Position numbers and translations under genes: made by a program. The notes under the pieces are model-generated. The model made no database searches and was not told the origin of the DNA. It saw only the letters and a program-made list of their open reading frames with translations. DNA of 64,000 nt, from the NCBI GenBank assembly GCA_030512295.1, contig JAULSR010000003.1:1488001-1552000 (forward strand). Reading direction: 5' to 3'. This DNA comes from Bombardia bombarda (lineage: Eukaryota; Ascomycota; Sordariomycetes; Sordariales; Lasiosphaeriaceae). Shown here in pieces: positions 10,562 through 22,345 of the stretch; position 1 is the stretch's first letter; each line of letters begins with the position of its first letter.

Positions 10562-13519
10562 CTACACCCCCTCAAAAAACACTAACAACCCCCCTCCCCC
10601 ACCAACCCCCTTCACCCTCCCCCCAATCTCCAACGGGCTCCCCTCCCAAACCACAAAATGCCCTTCCACCTTCTTCTCCCCGTCCAACCCCAAAATCCTA
10701 TACAAATTCCCCCCAACCAACCCCAACGCCTCCCTCTCGCTCAACCTCCCCCCGCCATTCCGATACACAATCCCCGCCAACAGCCCCAGATCCCTTACCA
10801 ACCAGTCCTCCTCGAGCCCAATGGCCGCGACCACGCCCGCGTCCACGAGCCGGTCGATCGCCGTGCCGTTCGTCAGCGGCGCGCCCGTCAGCGCGCGCTG
10901 CTGGTCCCACGACACTGCGTACGACTGCAGCGGGGCGAGCACCACGCCCACACCAGCAGCCGCCAGCTCGTCAGCGAGGAGGTAGGACTCGGCGCCGCCG
11001 ATGATGACGAGGCGGATGGGCGTGTCGGTGACGGCCTCGACGGCGGCTTTGAGTTTGAGCACGGCGGCGATGGTGTCGGCGCTGTGGACGGTGATGGCCA
11101 GCGGGAGGGTGCCGTTGACGACCTTGCGCAGGAAGAAGGGCTCGGTGTAGGGGTCGGTGATGGTGGTGTTGGAGGCGGCGGCCTCGAGGAGCTTGTGGCG
11201 CAGGGCGCCGATGGCGGCGGAGAGGGACGGGGTGCCGTCGGCGCGCTTGGCGGACTGGGTGAGTGTGTAGTGGGCGGCGACGTCGCTGGCGAAGACGGCG
11301 TTGGGGTCGAGGGCGCTGGCGGCGCCGGTCAGGAAGCCGACGCTGGTGCCGTGGTGGGTGGCCTGGCCGGTGAACTTGGGGGAGGAGATGGCCTTGGTGA
11401 CGCCGTATTGGTAGGCGACGCGCAGCTTCTTGCCGTCGAGGACGAGGCCGTCTTCGCCGCGGCTGAAGACGTTGATGTTGGCGCCGTTGTCGGTTGTCTT
11501 CTCGGCGTCGATGTCGTTGAGGCCTAGGGTGGCGCCGAATGCGGTGAATGCGTCGGTGAGATAGCCGTTTTGGAGTTTGATGATGGGTGTGTTCTTGCCT
11601 GCGGATCGGATCTCGGCGGCGCAGGGCCCGATGCAGGTGATTTTGCCCTTGGAGATGACGACGCTGCGGGTGGTGGAGTCTGAAGTCTGGTCTTGGGCCG
11701 TGTCGCCGAGCAGGACCTTGGAGATTCCGGAGAAGATGACGTCGCTTAGAAGGACAGGCTCCTCGACGATCTCGGAAAGGTTCTGGTCTGGCACAATGGG
11801 GCTGGCAGCAGGCTTGCTTAGTTCGACTGGATCTTCGAACTGCGCTGTGCCATCAATCCAGACTTGCACGGGAGCAGCGCCAACGCTCAGCGGGTCGCTG
11901 TCCCAGACGACAACATCGGCATCGAACCCAGGCTTGATCTTGCCTAGCCTCTTGCTGAATCCTAGGCGCTCGGCTGGCGCAGTGGTCACGGAAGCCAAGG
12001 CGGCGTGATATGGCAGACCATACTTGTAAGCCTTAGCGGCTTCAAACACGACGTGTTGGGCGTTCAGGACGGGATTGTCGCTGACATAGATCGGCGTCAG
12101 GCCGTTGTCGTAGAGAATCTTGCCAGCATACTCTGATGCGACGTAGGCCTCGGCCTTGTACCACATGTTGTCTGCAAAGAGGGCTGATGCTGGCGGGTCA
12201 CCACCATAAGCGCGCTTGAGAATCTGCGAATAATATTAGAACCCGCTCACAAAGTGACCAAGAGCAGACTATTTGCTCACCTCTGGAACAAGATAGGTCT
12301 GGTGGGCATGGTGGAATGCCCGGAGGACAAACTTGAACTCGTTTGTGTGGTCGATAAACGCCTCCAGATCCGGGATCGTGTAGCAATGGGTGTTCAAGTG
12401 CACTTGACCTCGGAGCAACGCACCAAGAGACTCCCAGCGAATCTCCTGGGGGAGATAGCCCTTGACATTCTCCACGCCTACCGCATCAGCATTGGCGCAC
12501 CAGTCGTTCTGCTCGCGCACCAAGGCAGTCGCCTGCTCAAACGCGTGACGGAACTCCCAGCTCTCGCCCAGACGGCTGGTCGGCCCATGCTCGCCCACCT
12601 TGCCGTAGACGCGCTTCGGATTCTCACCACAGGCCATCTTCATGAAGCGCCAGTTGCGATCGGGGTCAGCCAGCATGTCGACAGCGCTAGTCTCATTGCG
12701 ACCGTCGGGCCTGCCGACCGCGTGCTTGATGACAAAGGCCTCGCCGCCCATGTTATTGCCAGAACCGGGCAGGACCAAGCTTGTCGTCACACCGCCGGAC
12801 TTGATGACCTGGATCTGGTGGTCGCCGGGCTGGATGCCGTCAATGGAGCGCACATAGGGCGTGATGTCGGACGACACCTCGTTGGTGTCCTCATTGCCAT
12901 CTAATTCGGGGAGCGAATTGACACCAGCATGGCTGTGCATGTCAATGATGCCGGCCGTGAGCGGGCGCCCCTTGGCATTAAAGACGATGGCATTGGAGGA
13001 GACGCTGGACTGGGCAATCGACGACTCGACGCGCTTGATGAGGCCAAACTCCAGGTACACATCGGCCGTGATCCAGCTGAAGCCCTTGCCCTTGCGAGCA
13101 TCCTCGGGCGAGGTGTCCTTGGCCGGCTCGCCGACCCAGACGGTGGCGTTCTTGATGAGGGTGGGCGCGTGGCCGTCAAGGTAGCGGGCGTTCTTATCGC
13201 GACCGAGTCCGGCTGGGTCCTGTGGTTTTTGGCGCAATTTACTGCATGTTGCCAGGTCCTCTTGCAGTCGCTTGGTTGAGAGGCCGTGCACTGTGATGTC
13301 TGCATCAGAGGGCGGTGTGGGTGGTGAGGAGGCGGACAGCTGCTTCCACTGCGCGAAGGCGATGAAGGCGAGACAGGCGATGGCCAGAAAGCGCAGCGCC
13401 CGCCATCTGCGCATGCGATGCTGCATCCTGCCCCGCCGCCAGGGCGGCCGCTGGACGTCCGCTACGGCGCTGTAGGGGGGTAAACTGCCCTTTTCATCCA
13501 TATTTGCAAATTCGTTCAC
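10562..13519 (-). CDS. Membrane-anchored amidohydrolase
   Basis: Two exons (13519-12281 and 12223-10562; intron 12224-12280, GTGAGC...GCAG, phase 0), 966 aa. Member of the amidohydrolase superfamily (imidazolonepropionase-like, PF01979 group). A short basic N-terminus precedes one membrane helix (about residues 43-57, RFLAIACLAFIAFAQW), so the enzyme is probably a type II membrane or secreted-pathway protein. The metal-binding HxH motif is IDMHSHAG (His195, His197). Further motifs are THCY and, in the second exon, the ENxxxADNM-like region and the GKIKPGFDADVVVWD segment typical of the family's beta-sandwich. Substrate unknown. ATG codons at residues 1 and 7 are both possible starts. Confidence 0.85.
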
Positions 13520-14012
13520 CTTTCTCGGCTCAACTGTTGTTGAGCAATGAAAAGGATGAAGATGTTTGGGGAGCTTGGGGAGCTTGGGGAGCTTGGTTGA
13601 TGTCGCGGGAGCGGCCGTCAGCTGCTGATTGGAGTAGAGTGAAACAGAGATGGCGGGGAGCTTGGCGACAGGATCCCGTCATTCGCGCCCATTCGCGGCC
13701 AATTGGGGGGCAAAGGCCCAAAAGAGAAGGTGCGCAGCAGTTGGGGAAGATCCCCCACGTCATCTTTGGTTAACAAAAACGCTATCAAAGGCTGTGCATG
13801 TTGGATAGTAAACGATAGAGTGCTTTGTTAGTGCAAAAACGACAGAATGATGTTCGATTGCTTCATTTCCCCCAAACAACAGCGGTTGACGGATGGCTTT
13901 CTTTGAAGTGTCTGCGGAATTCCAATCCTCAAGGTGCAGCATCTGCCTGCAGTGAAGTCATATCACCATCTCCATTACTCCGAATTATCCAAGGTTCCTG
14001 TACATATCTACC
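13520..14012. other. Upstream region of the amidohydrolase gene
   Basis: About 490 bases between the amidohydrolase start and the rhodopsin-family stop, both on the minus strand. It contains a short 9-base tandem motif (GGGGAGCTT-like, 13568-13596). No supported gene. Confidence 0.5.
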
Positions 14013-15499
14013 TTACCTACCAATCGACCTCGCCCGCCCCTCCACCATCACCTCGGTAGTCCGCAGAATGCTCCTCCCCTGCCAGGTATCAGCACCAGCA
14101 CCAGCAGCATCATCAAACACAAACCCCCCATCGGCATCATGTCCGCACCAGCACCGCCATCAACCGCCATCCCCCCTCTTCCATAATTATCACGATGCGC
14201 CGATAACTCCGGCACCACACCATCATTACCCCGACTAGTCCCCGTCTGCGAGTAGTCACCACCCCCAAACCCCTTTTCCATCCTCGAATAATAATGCCCC
14301 TCCTCTCTTTCAAAACCACCACCACCACCACCACCACCACGACTCGCATCAACCGACTTGGTCGCCGCACTGCTACCACCACCACCACTCCCCCAGACCA
14401 CAACCTCAACCCCTTCCTGCCCCACGACAACAACCCCCTCCTGCTACTCCCACCACCACTACCGGCACTATGTCCACCCGCACCACCACCCAACGGCCCC
14501 CCGCAGCATTGAAGCTCGCCGCCGTCCGCTGGCCGGTCACGATAAAGTACAAGGGGCCGAGGGTGGGGATGCAGGCGGCGATGACGATGGCCCAGTTCTC
14601 GGTCATGAACCAGTAGACGAGTTCGATGGCGTTGTAGGTGAAGTCGGGGGTCGCGAGGTTCTGGAGCGCGACCGTCTTGATGCAGGCGGCGACGGTGGCG
14701 ATGATGCCGAGGCCCATGACGGCGCAGAGGCCGATTTTTACTTTGAGGTCGAGTTTTAGGTTTTTGATGATGAGGATGGGGAAGAGGGCGAGGATGAGGT
14801 CGGAGAGGGCGGAGAATGCTGGGGTTGCGTTAGTACCGTCATTGAGAGGAGGAATTGAGTGATCTTACCGCCTTGGAAGTATCCATAGTTCTTTTGGATA
14901 TTGGGATCCCAGCAGCTGCCGCCGCCGCCGCCTTGCATGGCAGAGATGGGGTTGAGCTGTTCCCAGAGCCAGTAGACGGGCGTGCACTGGGCAAAGGTGA
15001 TGATGCTCAGGAGGAGGTTGATGATGAAGAGCAGGACGATGAGGACCCAGAGGAAGATAGTGTAGGGCTTGTTGCGGTTGCCGTTGATGCGCATGATGAG
15101 GAGGGCGATGGAGATCTTGCCGAAGCAGGCGCTCATGGTGGAGAAGGGCGCTGAGAGCCAGATCCATTTGACGGCCTTGATGAGGTCTGGAGGGGGGATG
15201 TAGGCGGCGTGCTTGCCGACGCCGTAGTGCACTTCCATGGTGACTATGGCGGAGGCGACGACGGCTAGGATCTGTAGGTTGTTTAGGGGGCTGTTTTTGT
15301 GTGTGTATTAGTGGTAGGTGGTACTAACAGTAGCGACGATCATTGTCCAGTCATCCCATCCCATCTTCCTCACGATCCTCGCCCGGGTGTAGATCCGAGC
15401 TGCGAGAAGGGCGAGACCGAGGCCGGCCTCCACCCAGGCAACGACGACAAGTCCTGCACCCTTGTCGACATACGGAGGGAGGGAAGCTGCAGTGTCCAT
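14013..15499 (-). CDS. Fungal rhodopsin-domain (SAT4/Pth11-like) integral membrane protein
   Basis: Seven-helix membrane protein of the 'fungal rhodopsin' family (PF20684), about 460 aa. Exons 15499-15329, 15271-14869 and 14818-14013; introns 15272-15328 and 14819-14868. Diagnostic motifs: ARIYTRARI then GWDDWTMIVAT after helix 1, GVGKHA, a Cys/Trp-rich extracellular loop and TENWAIVIAACIPTLGPL in helix 7. The Gly/Ser-rich tail ends in the family-typical ILRTTEVMVE. The tail is broken into three successive frame changes, at C runs 14497-14502, 14390-14394 and 14124-14129 (G runs on the coding strand). One extra G in each gives a single open tail. Role likely receptor-like or unknown; ligand cannot be inferred. 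Confidence 0.85.
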
Positions 15500-16490
15500 G
15501 TTTGGAGAACCAGATCAAAGAGATTCGTGCTGCTAGGTCTGTATAGCCTTTGTGTGGCTGACTGGAACCATAGATATGTACCTACCTATTTATCCTTCTA
15601 CAGGCACATTAACAACACGATTGGACCCCAAGAAAATTGATAGCTGGTTGAAATTGGGGAAGACTTGTATAATATTCGTCGAGGCACGTACCCCCTCAAA
15701 TAAAGTTGGTCATACGTATAACACCTCTTCTTGTGAGACAAAATGCTCGCACATGATTCAATCGATATCATCGATGCGAACATGGCAACGGATCCTGAAC
15801 TGCTTTTTTTAGACTCGGAATCAAAGATCTGAGTAAGTGTCACCAAGAAGAGTTGGGGGCAAGTTGACCGATAAGGCAGTCCAAGAGTGTGTTGGTGCCA
15901 AAAAGGGCGAGTTACCTACTATGACGGCGATGTTGTGGTTTTTACACATTGTGATAACCGTTCAACGACCTCGTATTAGGTGCTGGCCTGCGGCGGTGTC
16001 AATAGTGTGTGCCAGTTTGATGGCAAACAAGACATGAAATTCCGCAAATCGGAAGACTCGGTCAAACAAGACCACGAATGAGCAGGCTCGGCAGTCACAT
16101 ACTCTCGACAACATGATCAAAGGAATTGTCGATAGCCTAAGGTTTGGCTGATCTGTGATGGTGCGCCGCATGGTTGCTTTTCTTTATGATGTTGTACCAC
16201 CCACAGTCAGCAAAATTGACCGCACGTCAGACAACCAACAAACACTTGGCTCGGGAACTTTCATTGGTTTATAACTCTGCCTGATCAGAACAACCCTTAC
16301 AGAGCCATGCATTATCGGACTGAAAGCGAGCCCGCAATCTAGTCCGCGGCACGGACTATCTAAAGGAACAAAGAATGCCTGTACTCACGAGTAGTCGCCC
16401 CGCGGTTCGCCCAGTTATTTTGCAGACACAACCGCCCCCACGCGTCTATGGCGTCGTATAAGATTGGTCAATACAGGCACCTAGGTTGTA

Positions 16491-16682
16491 GACCTGGACC
16501 CACCAGGCCCTATCTGATGGTTACACAGGGTGGGGGACTTTCTCACTAGGGATTCAGGTCTACATTCCTGCCCGCACACAGCCGACTCAGATAGCTTTGC
16601 CCTGGATCCGCCTGGCCCTTTTGTTACACAGGGCGGGCACTTCCTGACTATTCTAGGTACTGTATGTATAGGGATCCAGGTT
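16491..16682. repeat. Imperfect direct repeat of about 70 bases
   Basis: Two related copies, about 16491-16559 and 16600-16682. Shared landmarks in the same order are CCTGGA(C/T)CC, CTGGCCC or CAGGCCC, GTTACACAGGG(T/C)GGG, ACTTTCT or ACTTCCT, and a terminal AGG(T). Located 280-480 bases upstream of the methyltransferase start. Could be a decayed duplication or a pair of regulatory modules. Confidence 0.5.
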
Positions 16683-16855
16683 TGCCAGGGTCAATTCTCC
16701 GCCTGCACAAAGCCACCCAACCGCCTAGGTTACCTCACCTACCTACCTCCCCTTGGCTCCGACTCTCCCGCTCATCCTTCCAATCCAAGCATCTTACCCC
16801 CCAGACCTACATAAGGCTCGGTATGTACCCTGAACTCAGGACTCCTACTAGTAGT

Positions 16856-16912
16856 TCTCTTTTTCTCAACTCTTTTTCTCAACTCTTTTTCTCAACTCTT
16901 TTTCTCAGCTCT
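16856..16912 (+). repeat. 13-base pyrimidine tandem repeat
   Basis: About four copies of CTCAACTCTTTTT just upstream of the methyltransferase ATG (16966). Pyrimidine-rich tracts immediately 5' of the start are common in fungal promoters and leaders; the exact tandem structure is clear in the sequence. Confidence 0.8.
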
Positions 16913-16965
16913 TAATTCAACATCACTGGACTACTTATCTCTATCAGATCTACTCCAAAAACAAG

Positions 16966-18229
16966 ATGGGATCAGTCCCCAAACCCGCCGTCGAGTCGCG
17001 CATAGCCGCTCTGGCTCAGGACGTCGATGCAATCTTCAAAGATGTTGCCAATGATGAGCCTTCTCGCAAGATCCTTCTCGACACTTTGCGAGGAGCCCTT
17101 GGTAAAGTCGAGTCGCCCATGGATACCATCTGGAGGATCATCATGTCGGTACGTATCCTGCAGACTCATACCAATCAATTCCAAAATGTGCAAAAGCTCA
17201 CCAGCATACCAGCCCCACGCCCCTTCTGCCCTCATGGTCCTCATCCGCAGCGGTGTCCTCCAAGCCGTCGTCTCATCTCCCAAACCCCAAACAGCCGCGT
17301 CCCTCGCCTCCATCACCGGCGCCTCAGAAACGCTCATCATCCGCATGATGCGCCCCCTCACGGCACAAGGCATCTTCGCCGAGACCGACGTCTACACATA
17401 CACCTCCACGCCCATATCCCAACTGCTCACCGCCCCGCCCCTCCTCGGCGGCTACCAGTTCATGTACGACATGGCGGCGCGCTCACTGGCCAACATGCCG
17501 CGCTTCCTCGAGCGCAACGGGTTCCGCCACGTCGACGGGCCCCCCGGCCCCTTCCAGGACAGCAACAACACCGACGACCTGATGTTCCCCTACCTGATGA
17601 AGCACCCCGACATGATGACCAACTTCAACCACTTCATGGCCGGCTCGCTCGAGACGCGCGCCGACTGGTTCACCAAGTTCGACGCCAAGAGCCTGGTCCT
17701 CGACGGCGCCAAGACTGATGATCCGGAGGCTGTTCTGCTGGTTGATATCGCGGGCGGCGAGGGCCATGATGTGCAGGCTTTTGGCAGGGCGTTTCCTGAC
17801 GCGCCGGGCAGGCTGGCGCTGCTGGATTTGCCGCCGGTGATTGAGAATATCAAGCAGCTGGATGAGAAGATTGTTCGGATTAAGCATGACATGTTTGAGG
17901 AGCAGCCTGTCAAGGGCGCGAGGGCGTACTATATGCGGAATATCTATCATGATTGGCCTAATGAGCGGTGTGTTGATATTATGAAGCGGTTGGCGGAGGC
18001 TATGACGAAGGGGTATTCGAAGCTGCTGATCTTTGAGTGGGTGCTGCCTGCCAAGGGGGTGCCCATGTATCCGGCGCTGTTGGATGTCAACATGATGGCG
18101 CTGCTGAATGGCAGGGAGCGTACGGAGGCCGAGTGGACTGCGTTGTTGAATGAGGCAGGACTGAAGGTGGTTAAGTTTCATTTGGCTGGGCCGGAGGAGG
18201 AGGGGTTGATTGAGGCTGAGTTGGCTTGA
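16966..18229 (+). CDS. SAM-dependent O-methyltransferase (PF00891 type)
   Basis: Exons 16966-17148 and 17213-18229 (intron 17149-17212, GTACGT...CCAG, phase 0), 399 aa. Fungal secondary-metabolism O-methyltransferase of the COMT-like class. A winged-helix dimerisation region is followed by the SAM-binding motif VDIAGGEGHD (from residue 238). The catalytic-base His307 lies in NIYHDWPNERC. The product acts on a hydroxyl of a small molecule or peptide. It lies 3.2 kb from the UstYa gene, so it could be a tailoring enzyme of that locus, but no sequence evidence ties them together. Confidence 0.9.
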
Positions 18230-18754
18230 GGGTAGATATCGGTTCTTGCGGTAGTCATCAGGCCAGACCAGACGCACTGCTCGTGTAGTGTCCACTGATA
18301 TCCACCAGCACGTGGATAGTCATGATGAATTCAACATCTTGACATGCAGGTCACCGGTCATTAAATCGTATCCTATCACGGTACAGCCAATCAGTCGCTC
18401 AGCCTGCTTCCGAGCCCCTATTTATCTATGAGGTCTCTAACGCGCCTTCGCGGGTTTCGTGAAGCTCAGTTGCCTCGGTGTTAATTACATAATGTTGAGT
18501 ACTCGGTTGAAAAGTGCAATAACGGGTTTCATAGATAGGTACTGGCTGAAGTCAATTTATTACACACCCGTGCCGCAGACCTCTCACATGCTCAGTAGGC
18601 GGCACCCAAACATATGATCAACTAGGTCTGAAAAAGTATAAGTTCAAACAAAAGCGAGCTCGTGTTCTTTCCACCGATCTCTCCTCCTACAACCCCTCTA
18701 GCTTCAGGAATTCGATCAACTACCCCTTCGAAAGAAGGGTGAGAATTCTCAATC
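18230..18754. other. Intergenic region
   Basis: 525 bases between two plus-strand genes; no supported gene. Terminator of the methyltransferase and promoter of the following gene. Confidence 0.5.
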
Positions 18755-19833
18755 ATGGTCGTAATCAGCCTACCCTCTGCAGCCCCCGGCTTCTTTGGGG
18801 ATGATCAAGATGACTATGATGGTAGCTTCGTCCCACCCGAGCTGTCATTGCCATTCCGTGTCAACGACCCCATGGCCCCCCGTACGCCTCTCAGGGCTCA
18901 CCAGCGTTTCTCTATAGCGATAATAACTATCCACCTTTCAACACGAGACAATTTGGGGCTACGAGTGAGCGGGGACGTGAGTGGACACAATTCTCCCAGC
19001 GCCTCGAGTCTACGGCGCAGCAGAAACAAACCGGCACGAACCAAAGCGCGAACCCACCCAGCGAAAAGAAGGAACAATCGCCCAACACTCGTACTGAATG
19101 GAAGCCAGTCAAGACAGAATCGACATTGATGGAGCGTAGAGCATCGGACTTTGTCGAAGGACGCTACAGATACCGCATTGTTACCGATCATGTTCTCGAC
19201 GGATCTGCGTCTGACAAGGAGAACAACGCGCCGTGCTTGGCAAGGACGGAGATTTTCATCGACCAGTTGCAGCGCATGAAGGAATGTGGGTCATCTCAGG
19301 GGTTTGCGTGGCTCGACAACATCAGCCGCTGCTGGTCAAACGACGTGAAAGTGGTGCAGCACCCGGTGCGGCCGAATGGCGCAATCTTCGTGCGAGAGAT
19401 CGTAATCGGATGCTGGTGTTCTGTCGGTCCTTCAGTGATAAGAGAGAACATCGTACAGTGGGATGTTAGAGTCTCGCTCTATCACCCGGAGGCACAGAAG
19501 TTGCTTGATATGAAGCTGGATGAGGTGAAGGAGTACATCAGCAAGGAGTCTCTCACTAGGTAAGAAGATACTCTACGCTGCCTATCGTGAGGAAGATATC
19601 GCTGACAGCTATAATGTGGCAGAATTGTCGGACACATGTTTTCCACTGACGACCCCCTCGAGGTGGCCAAGGTGTTTTACGTGGCGCAAAAGCCATCGCC
19701 GGTGCAGTTTATACCCAAAAGCTACCCGGAAATTTGGTGGAATGGCGATTATGATGTGAAGCTGCAGGTTAACAACGCAGATCTTCGTGAGGCTGTGGAG
19801 GAGTGCGCCATCAGGTTCATTCTACAGAGTTAG
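18755..19833 (+). CDS. Uncharacterised protein
   Basis: About 338 aa, no family recognised. Intron 19560-19622 (GTAAGA...GCAG) joins a first exon ending ESLTR to IVGHMFSTDDP; the protein ends RFILQS. The N-terminal part is acidic and disordered-looking (FGDDQDDYDG); the middle is Gln/Ser/Lys-rich. The C-terminal 220 residues look folded (YRYRIVTDHVLDG, CWCSVGPSV, QWDVRVSLYHPEAQ). The first 42 codons and the rest lie in different frames. One extra C in the C run 18876-18881 makes one open frame. An alternative intron 18830-18894 would need a poor GTCCCA donor. The start context CAATCATGG is good. Confidence 0.6.
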
Positions 19834-20014
19834 ACGGCGAGACGCAGCAGGCAGGAGAAGGGCGGTGGTAGAAGGTTGATATCGGGACACTGAAGGCTAC
19901 GCAGTATTCAGCATCGGGCTACACGTATGTGCCACAGATACACGAAGACATTTAACATGACTGAACCCACCACACACTTATTCTACCATCAACATTCCCC
20001 CCCCGACCCACCCC

Positions 20015-21166
20015 TCAAACCCCTCCCAGAAATTCCCCCACAACCCTCATATGCCTCTCCCTTTGATCCACATGCGTGAAATGCGCCGCCCCATCAATCG
20101 TCACCCACTTGACCCTCTCAATCCCGTCAAAAAACGGCTGCATCGCCACGTCCTGCGCCTCGTCCTCGCTCCCATTAACCAGCAGCGTCGGCGCCCTGAT
20201 CCTCCCCAACAGCGGCACGCACGTCCAGTCGCGCAGCGACCCCGATATGTACAGCTCGCTCGGGCCGTACATGGTCCCGTACGTGGTCGCGTCTTTGGCG
20301 AACCAGTCCAGCGCCGCCTGCACCTCGGGCGCCGGCCACGGCCTCTTCAGGCTGAGATGCCGCTTGTAGAACACCTCGACGGCGGCTTCGTACTCGGGGG
20401 TGGTGAAGTCGAGCGTCTCTTCGGCTTCGTCGAGGACGGACTGCACGGGGGCGGGGAGGGCGTGGCGCAGGCGGGTGACGCCGAGGCGCCAGACGTCCAT
20501 GCTGGCGAGGCTGCTGGCGATGATGAGTTTGTGCAGGTTGGCGGAGAGGGGAGAGGTGGCGGCCCATTGGGCGGCGAGCATGCCGCCCCAGGAGTGGCCG
20601 TAGATGGAGAAGGGGTGGTTGGAGGTGTGGAGGCTGAGGTGGGTGAGGAGGTTGTCGAGTTCGTGGATGAAGAGGGAGACGGTCCAGAAGGACTCGTCGC
20701 CGAATTTGGAGGGCAGGTGGGTAGAGAGGCCGTTGCCGAGTTGGTCGTAGAAGATGATGGGGCAGTGGGGGGCGGCGAGGTCGGAGAGGGGGAGGAGGTA
20801 GTCGTGGCATGCGCCGGGGCCGCCGTGGAGGATGATAAGGGGGGTTGTTGGAGGGGTGGTGGTGGTGGTGGTGGTGGCGGTGGTGGGTGAAGGGGATTTG
20901 GGGTTGGCGGTAATGATTTTGTACCAGGTGTGGCAGGGGGTGGAGAGGCCTGGGACTTTGAACTCGACGGTGCCCGAGGTTGAGGTTGTTGTTGATGTCA
21001 ATGTCGACGACATGGTCGGTGTTGGGGGGACTTGGATTACTGTCATTGGGAATGAGATTTTGGGGGTTTGTCTTGGACGGCTTGGTGTCGAGGAAGGGAG
21101 GGGATGATGGGTGGTGTTAGTCTCGGACGAGCTTATCACAGGAAAAGGTTGAGCTTCAAGAACCAA
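20015..21166 (-). CDS. Proline iminopeptidase-like alpha/beta hydrolase (S33)
   Basis: Single exon, up to 383 aa; an internal Met (residue 41 or 51) may be the true start because the first 60 residues are low complexity. Alpha/beta hydrolase of the prolyl aminopeptidase type. Visible motifs are the oxyanion-hole motif HGGPG, nucleophile elbow GHSWGG (Ser near residue 192), the acid in NGSEDEAQD and His in GAAHFTH. Such enzymes remove N-terminal proline or act on related amides. No signal peptide is evident. It lies tail-on to the UstYa gene (220 bases apart, same strand). Its proline preference is notable because the neighbouring precursor's repeats all carry a Pro-Pro pair. Confidence 0.85.
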   Translation of the reverse strand: MVLEAQPFPVISSSETNTTHHPLPSSTPSRPRQTPKISFPMTVIQVPPTPTMSSTLTSTTTSTSGTVEFKVPGLSTPCHTWYKIITANPKSPSPTTATTTTTTTPPTTPLIILHGGPGACHDYLLPLSDLAAPHCPIIFYDQLGNGLSTHLPSKFGDESFWTVSLFIHELDNLLTHLSLHTSNHPFSIYGHSWGGMLAAQWAATSPLSANLHKLIIASSLASMDVWRLGVTRLRHALPAPVQSVLDEAEETLDFTTPEYEAAVEVFYKRHLSLKRPWPAPEVQAALDWFAKDATTYGTMYGPSELYISGSLRDWTCVPLLGRIRAPTLLVNGSEDEAQDVAMQPFFDGIERVKWVTIDGAAHFTHVDQRERHMRVVGEFLGGV

Positions 21167-21385
21167 TCAGCTTAGTTTTCAAGAACATTTAGAACAGGCA
21201 CCCCCAATTGGCCCCTCATGTCTAGACTTAATTCCCTACAAGGCAGCTCGATGACAGCAGGCAGGAACGACCAACCCTTTGTTACCCCTCCATTTCTGCC
21301 CCCAGTTCCCCACCACTGTCCTGTCTCCAACCCCTGCTTGTGCAGTTTGGCAGTCCAACTGCAGCAGTTGATGATTCCTTTACAT

Positions 21386-22345
21386 CTACCCCAGGTGTTT
21401 CTCGAATGGGCCAGGACGGACCTTGTACTTGTCCTTAGGCAACAGCCTCTGTCTGGCCCACCCATCGATTGCCTCCCAGTCGACGCAGACCGTGTCGGAA
21501 TTGGACCTCAATTCCTTGCTGGGGATGGCAGTGTGGTCGCCGATCCAGTAGGCCGTGTACATGGCCACGTCGGCCTTGCACATGAGACTGCGTCGGATGG
21601 TGTCGACGCAGTGGGCTGCATTTTGGTCAGTTTGTCATCCTCAAATATTTAAATGAATTAGTGACACTTACTCAGATGGTAAATCTCGTATTCTGCTTCT
21701 TGAGCAGTCTGGTTTTTGTTGTAGTACTCTGGAAAGATTCTCCTGCGCAGTGCGTCTAGGCAATGCAGCTCGTGATGCACTGACAAAACTGCCACATAGT
21801 CGCCGTCGACGACGCGGACAATATCGTCGGTGAGTTTTGAGCGTGATTGCTCAATCTCCTCTTTCGATGCGCGGATGTTGATGGCTGTTCAAGATCAGTA
21901 TGGACTTTTACCTCAAATTTGGAGACATTTTGGGTTATTTACTTACGCTCGAGCAGCTGCTCCCATGCCTCATCCACATCCTCGGGGAGCCCGGCAAACT
22001 TTGGGTCCTCGTCAAAGTATAGTGGTTTTGTTTGGTACGACAGCAGATAGCTGGCAGGCGCTGAAAATGTAATCAGTAACATGGTTATTCCACCCCAGTG
22101 TTGGTGATTGTTGACTCACAGTATGGCTGTAGTGGCCCTTTGTTTCTGTCACACAGAGCCATGAAGGCATATGTTGATGTTGCGACTACATATAGCGCAA
22201 AGATACAGAGGAGTATCTTGTGCCATATGCTGCGTCCACGAGCAGGACGTGTCTCTGCCTCGGAATTGGAGTCATCGTTATTATCCAACAAAGGCTCGTA
22301 TGTATCATGACGAGTGAAGGGGAGATTTGATGTTGCCTTTTCCAT
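21386..22345 (-). CDS. UstYa/DUF3328-family oxidase
   Basis: Four exons (22345-22120, 22060-21947, 21884-21672, 21615-21386) with canonical GT-AG introns, 260 aa. UstYa-like proteins (PF11807) are copper-type oxidases that cyclise ribosomal peptides in fungi (ustiloxin, phomopsin, asperipin) and act in other pathways. A single N-terminal membrane helix (about residues 44-65) is followed by a lumenal domain. Both family motifs are intact: HHELHC (150-155) and the second HCVDTIRR (186-193). Length is normal for the family. It is divergently arranged with the repeat precursor at 23498; the 1.15 kb between them is probably a shared regulatory region. Confidence 0.93.

Larger units (their letters stand above)
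15500..16965. other. Divergent promoter region with repeats
   Basis: 1.47 kb between two divergently transcribed genes (rhodopsin-family on the minus strand, methyltransferase on the plus strand). No supported gene. It contains an imperfect direct repeat and a pyrimidine tandem repeat, both listed separately. Confidence 0.6.

Noticed and set aside
10658..11527. 289-codon plus-strand frame over the amidohydrolase
   Set aside because: Gly/Val/Asp-rich shadow of a well-supported two-exon enzyme on the other strand.
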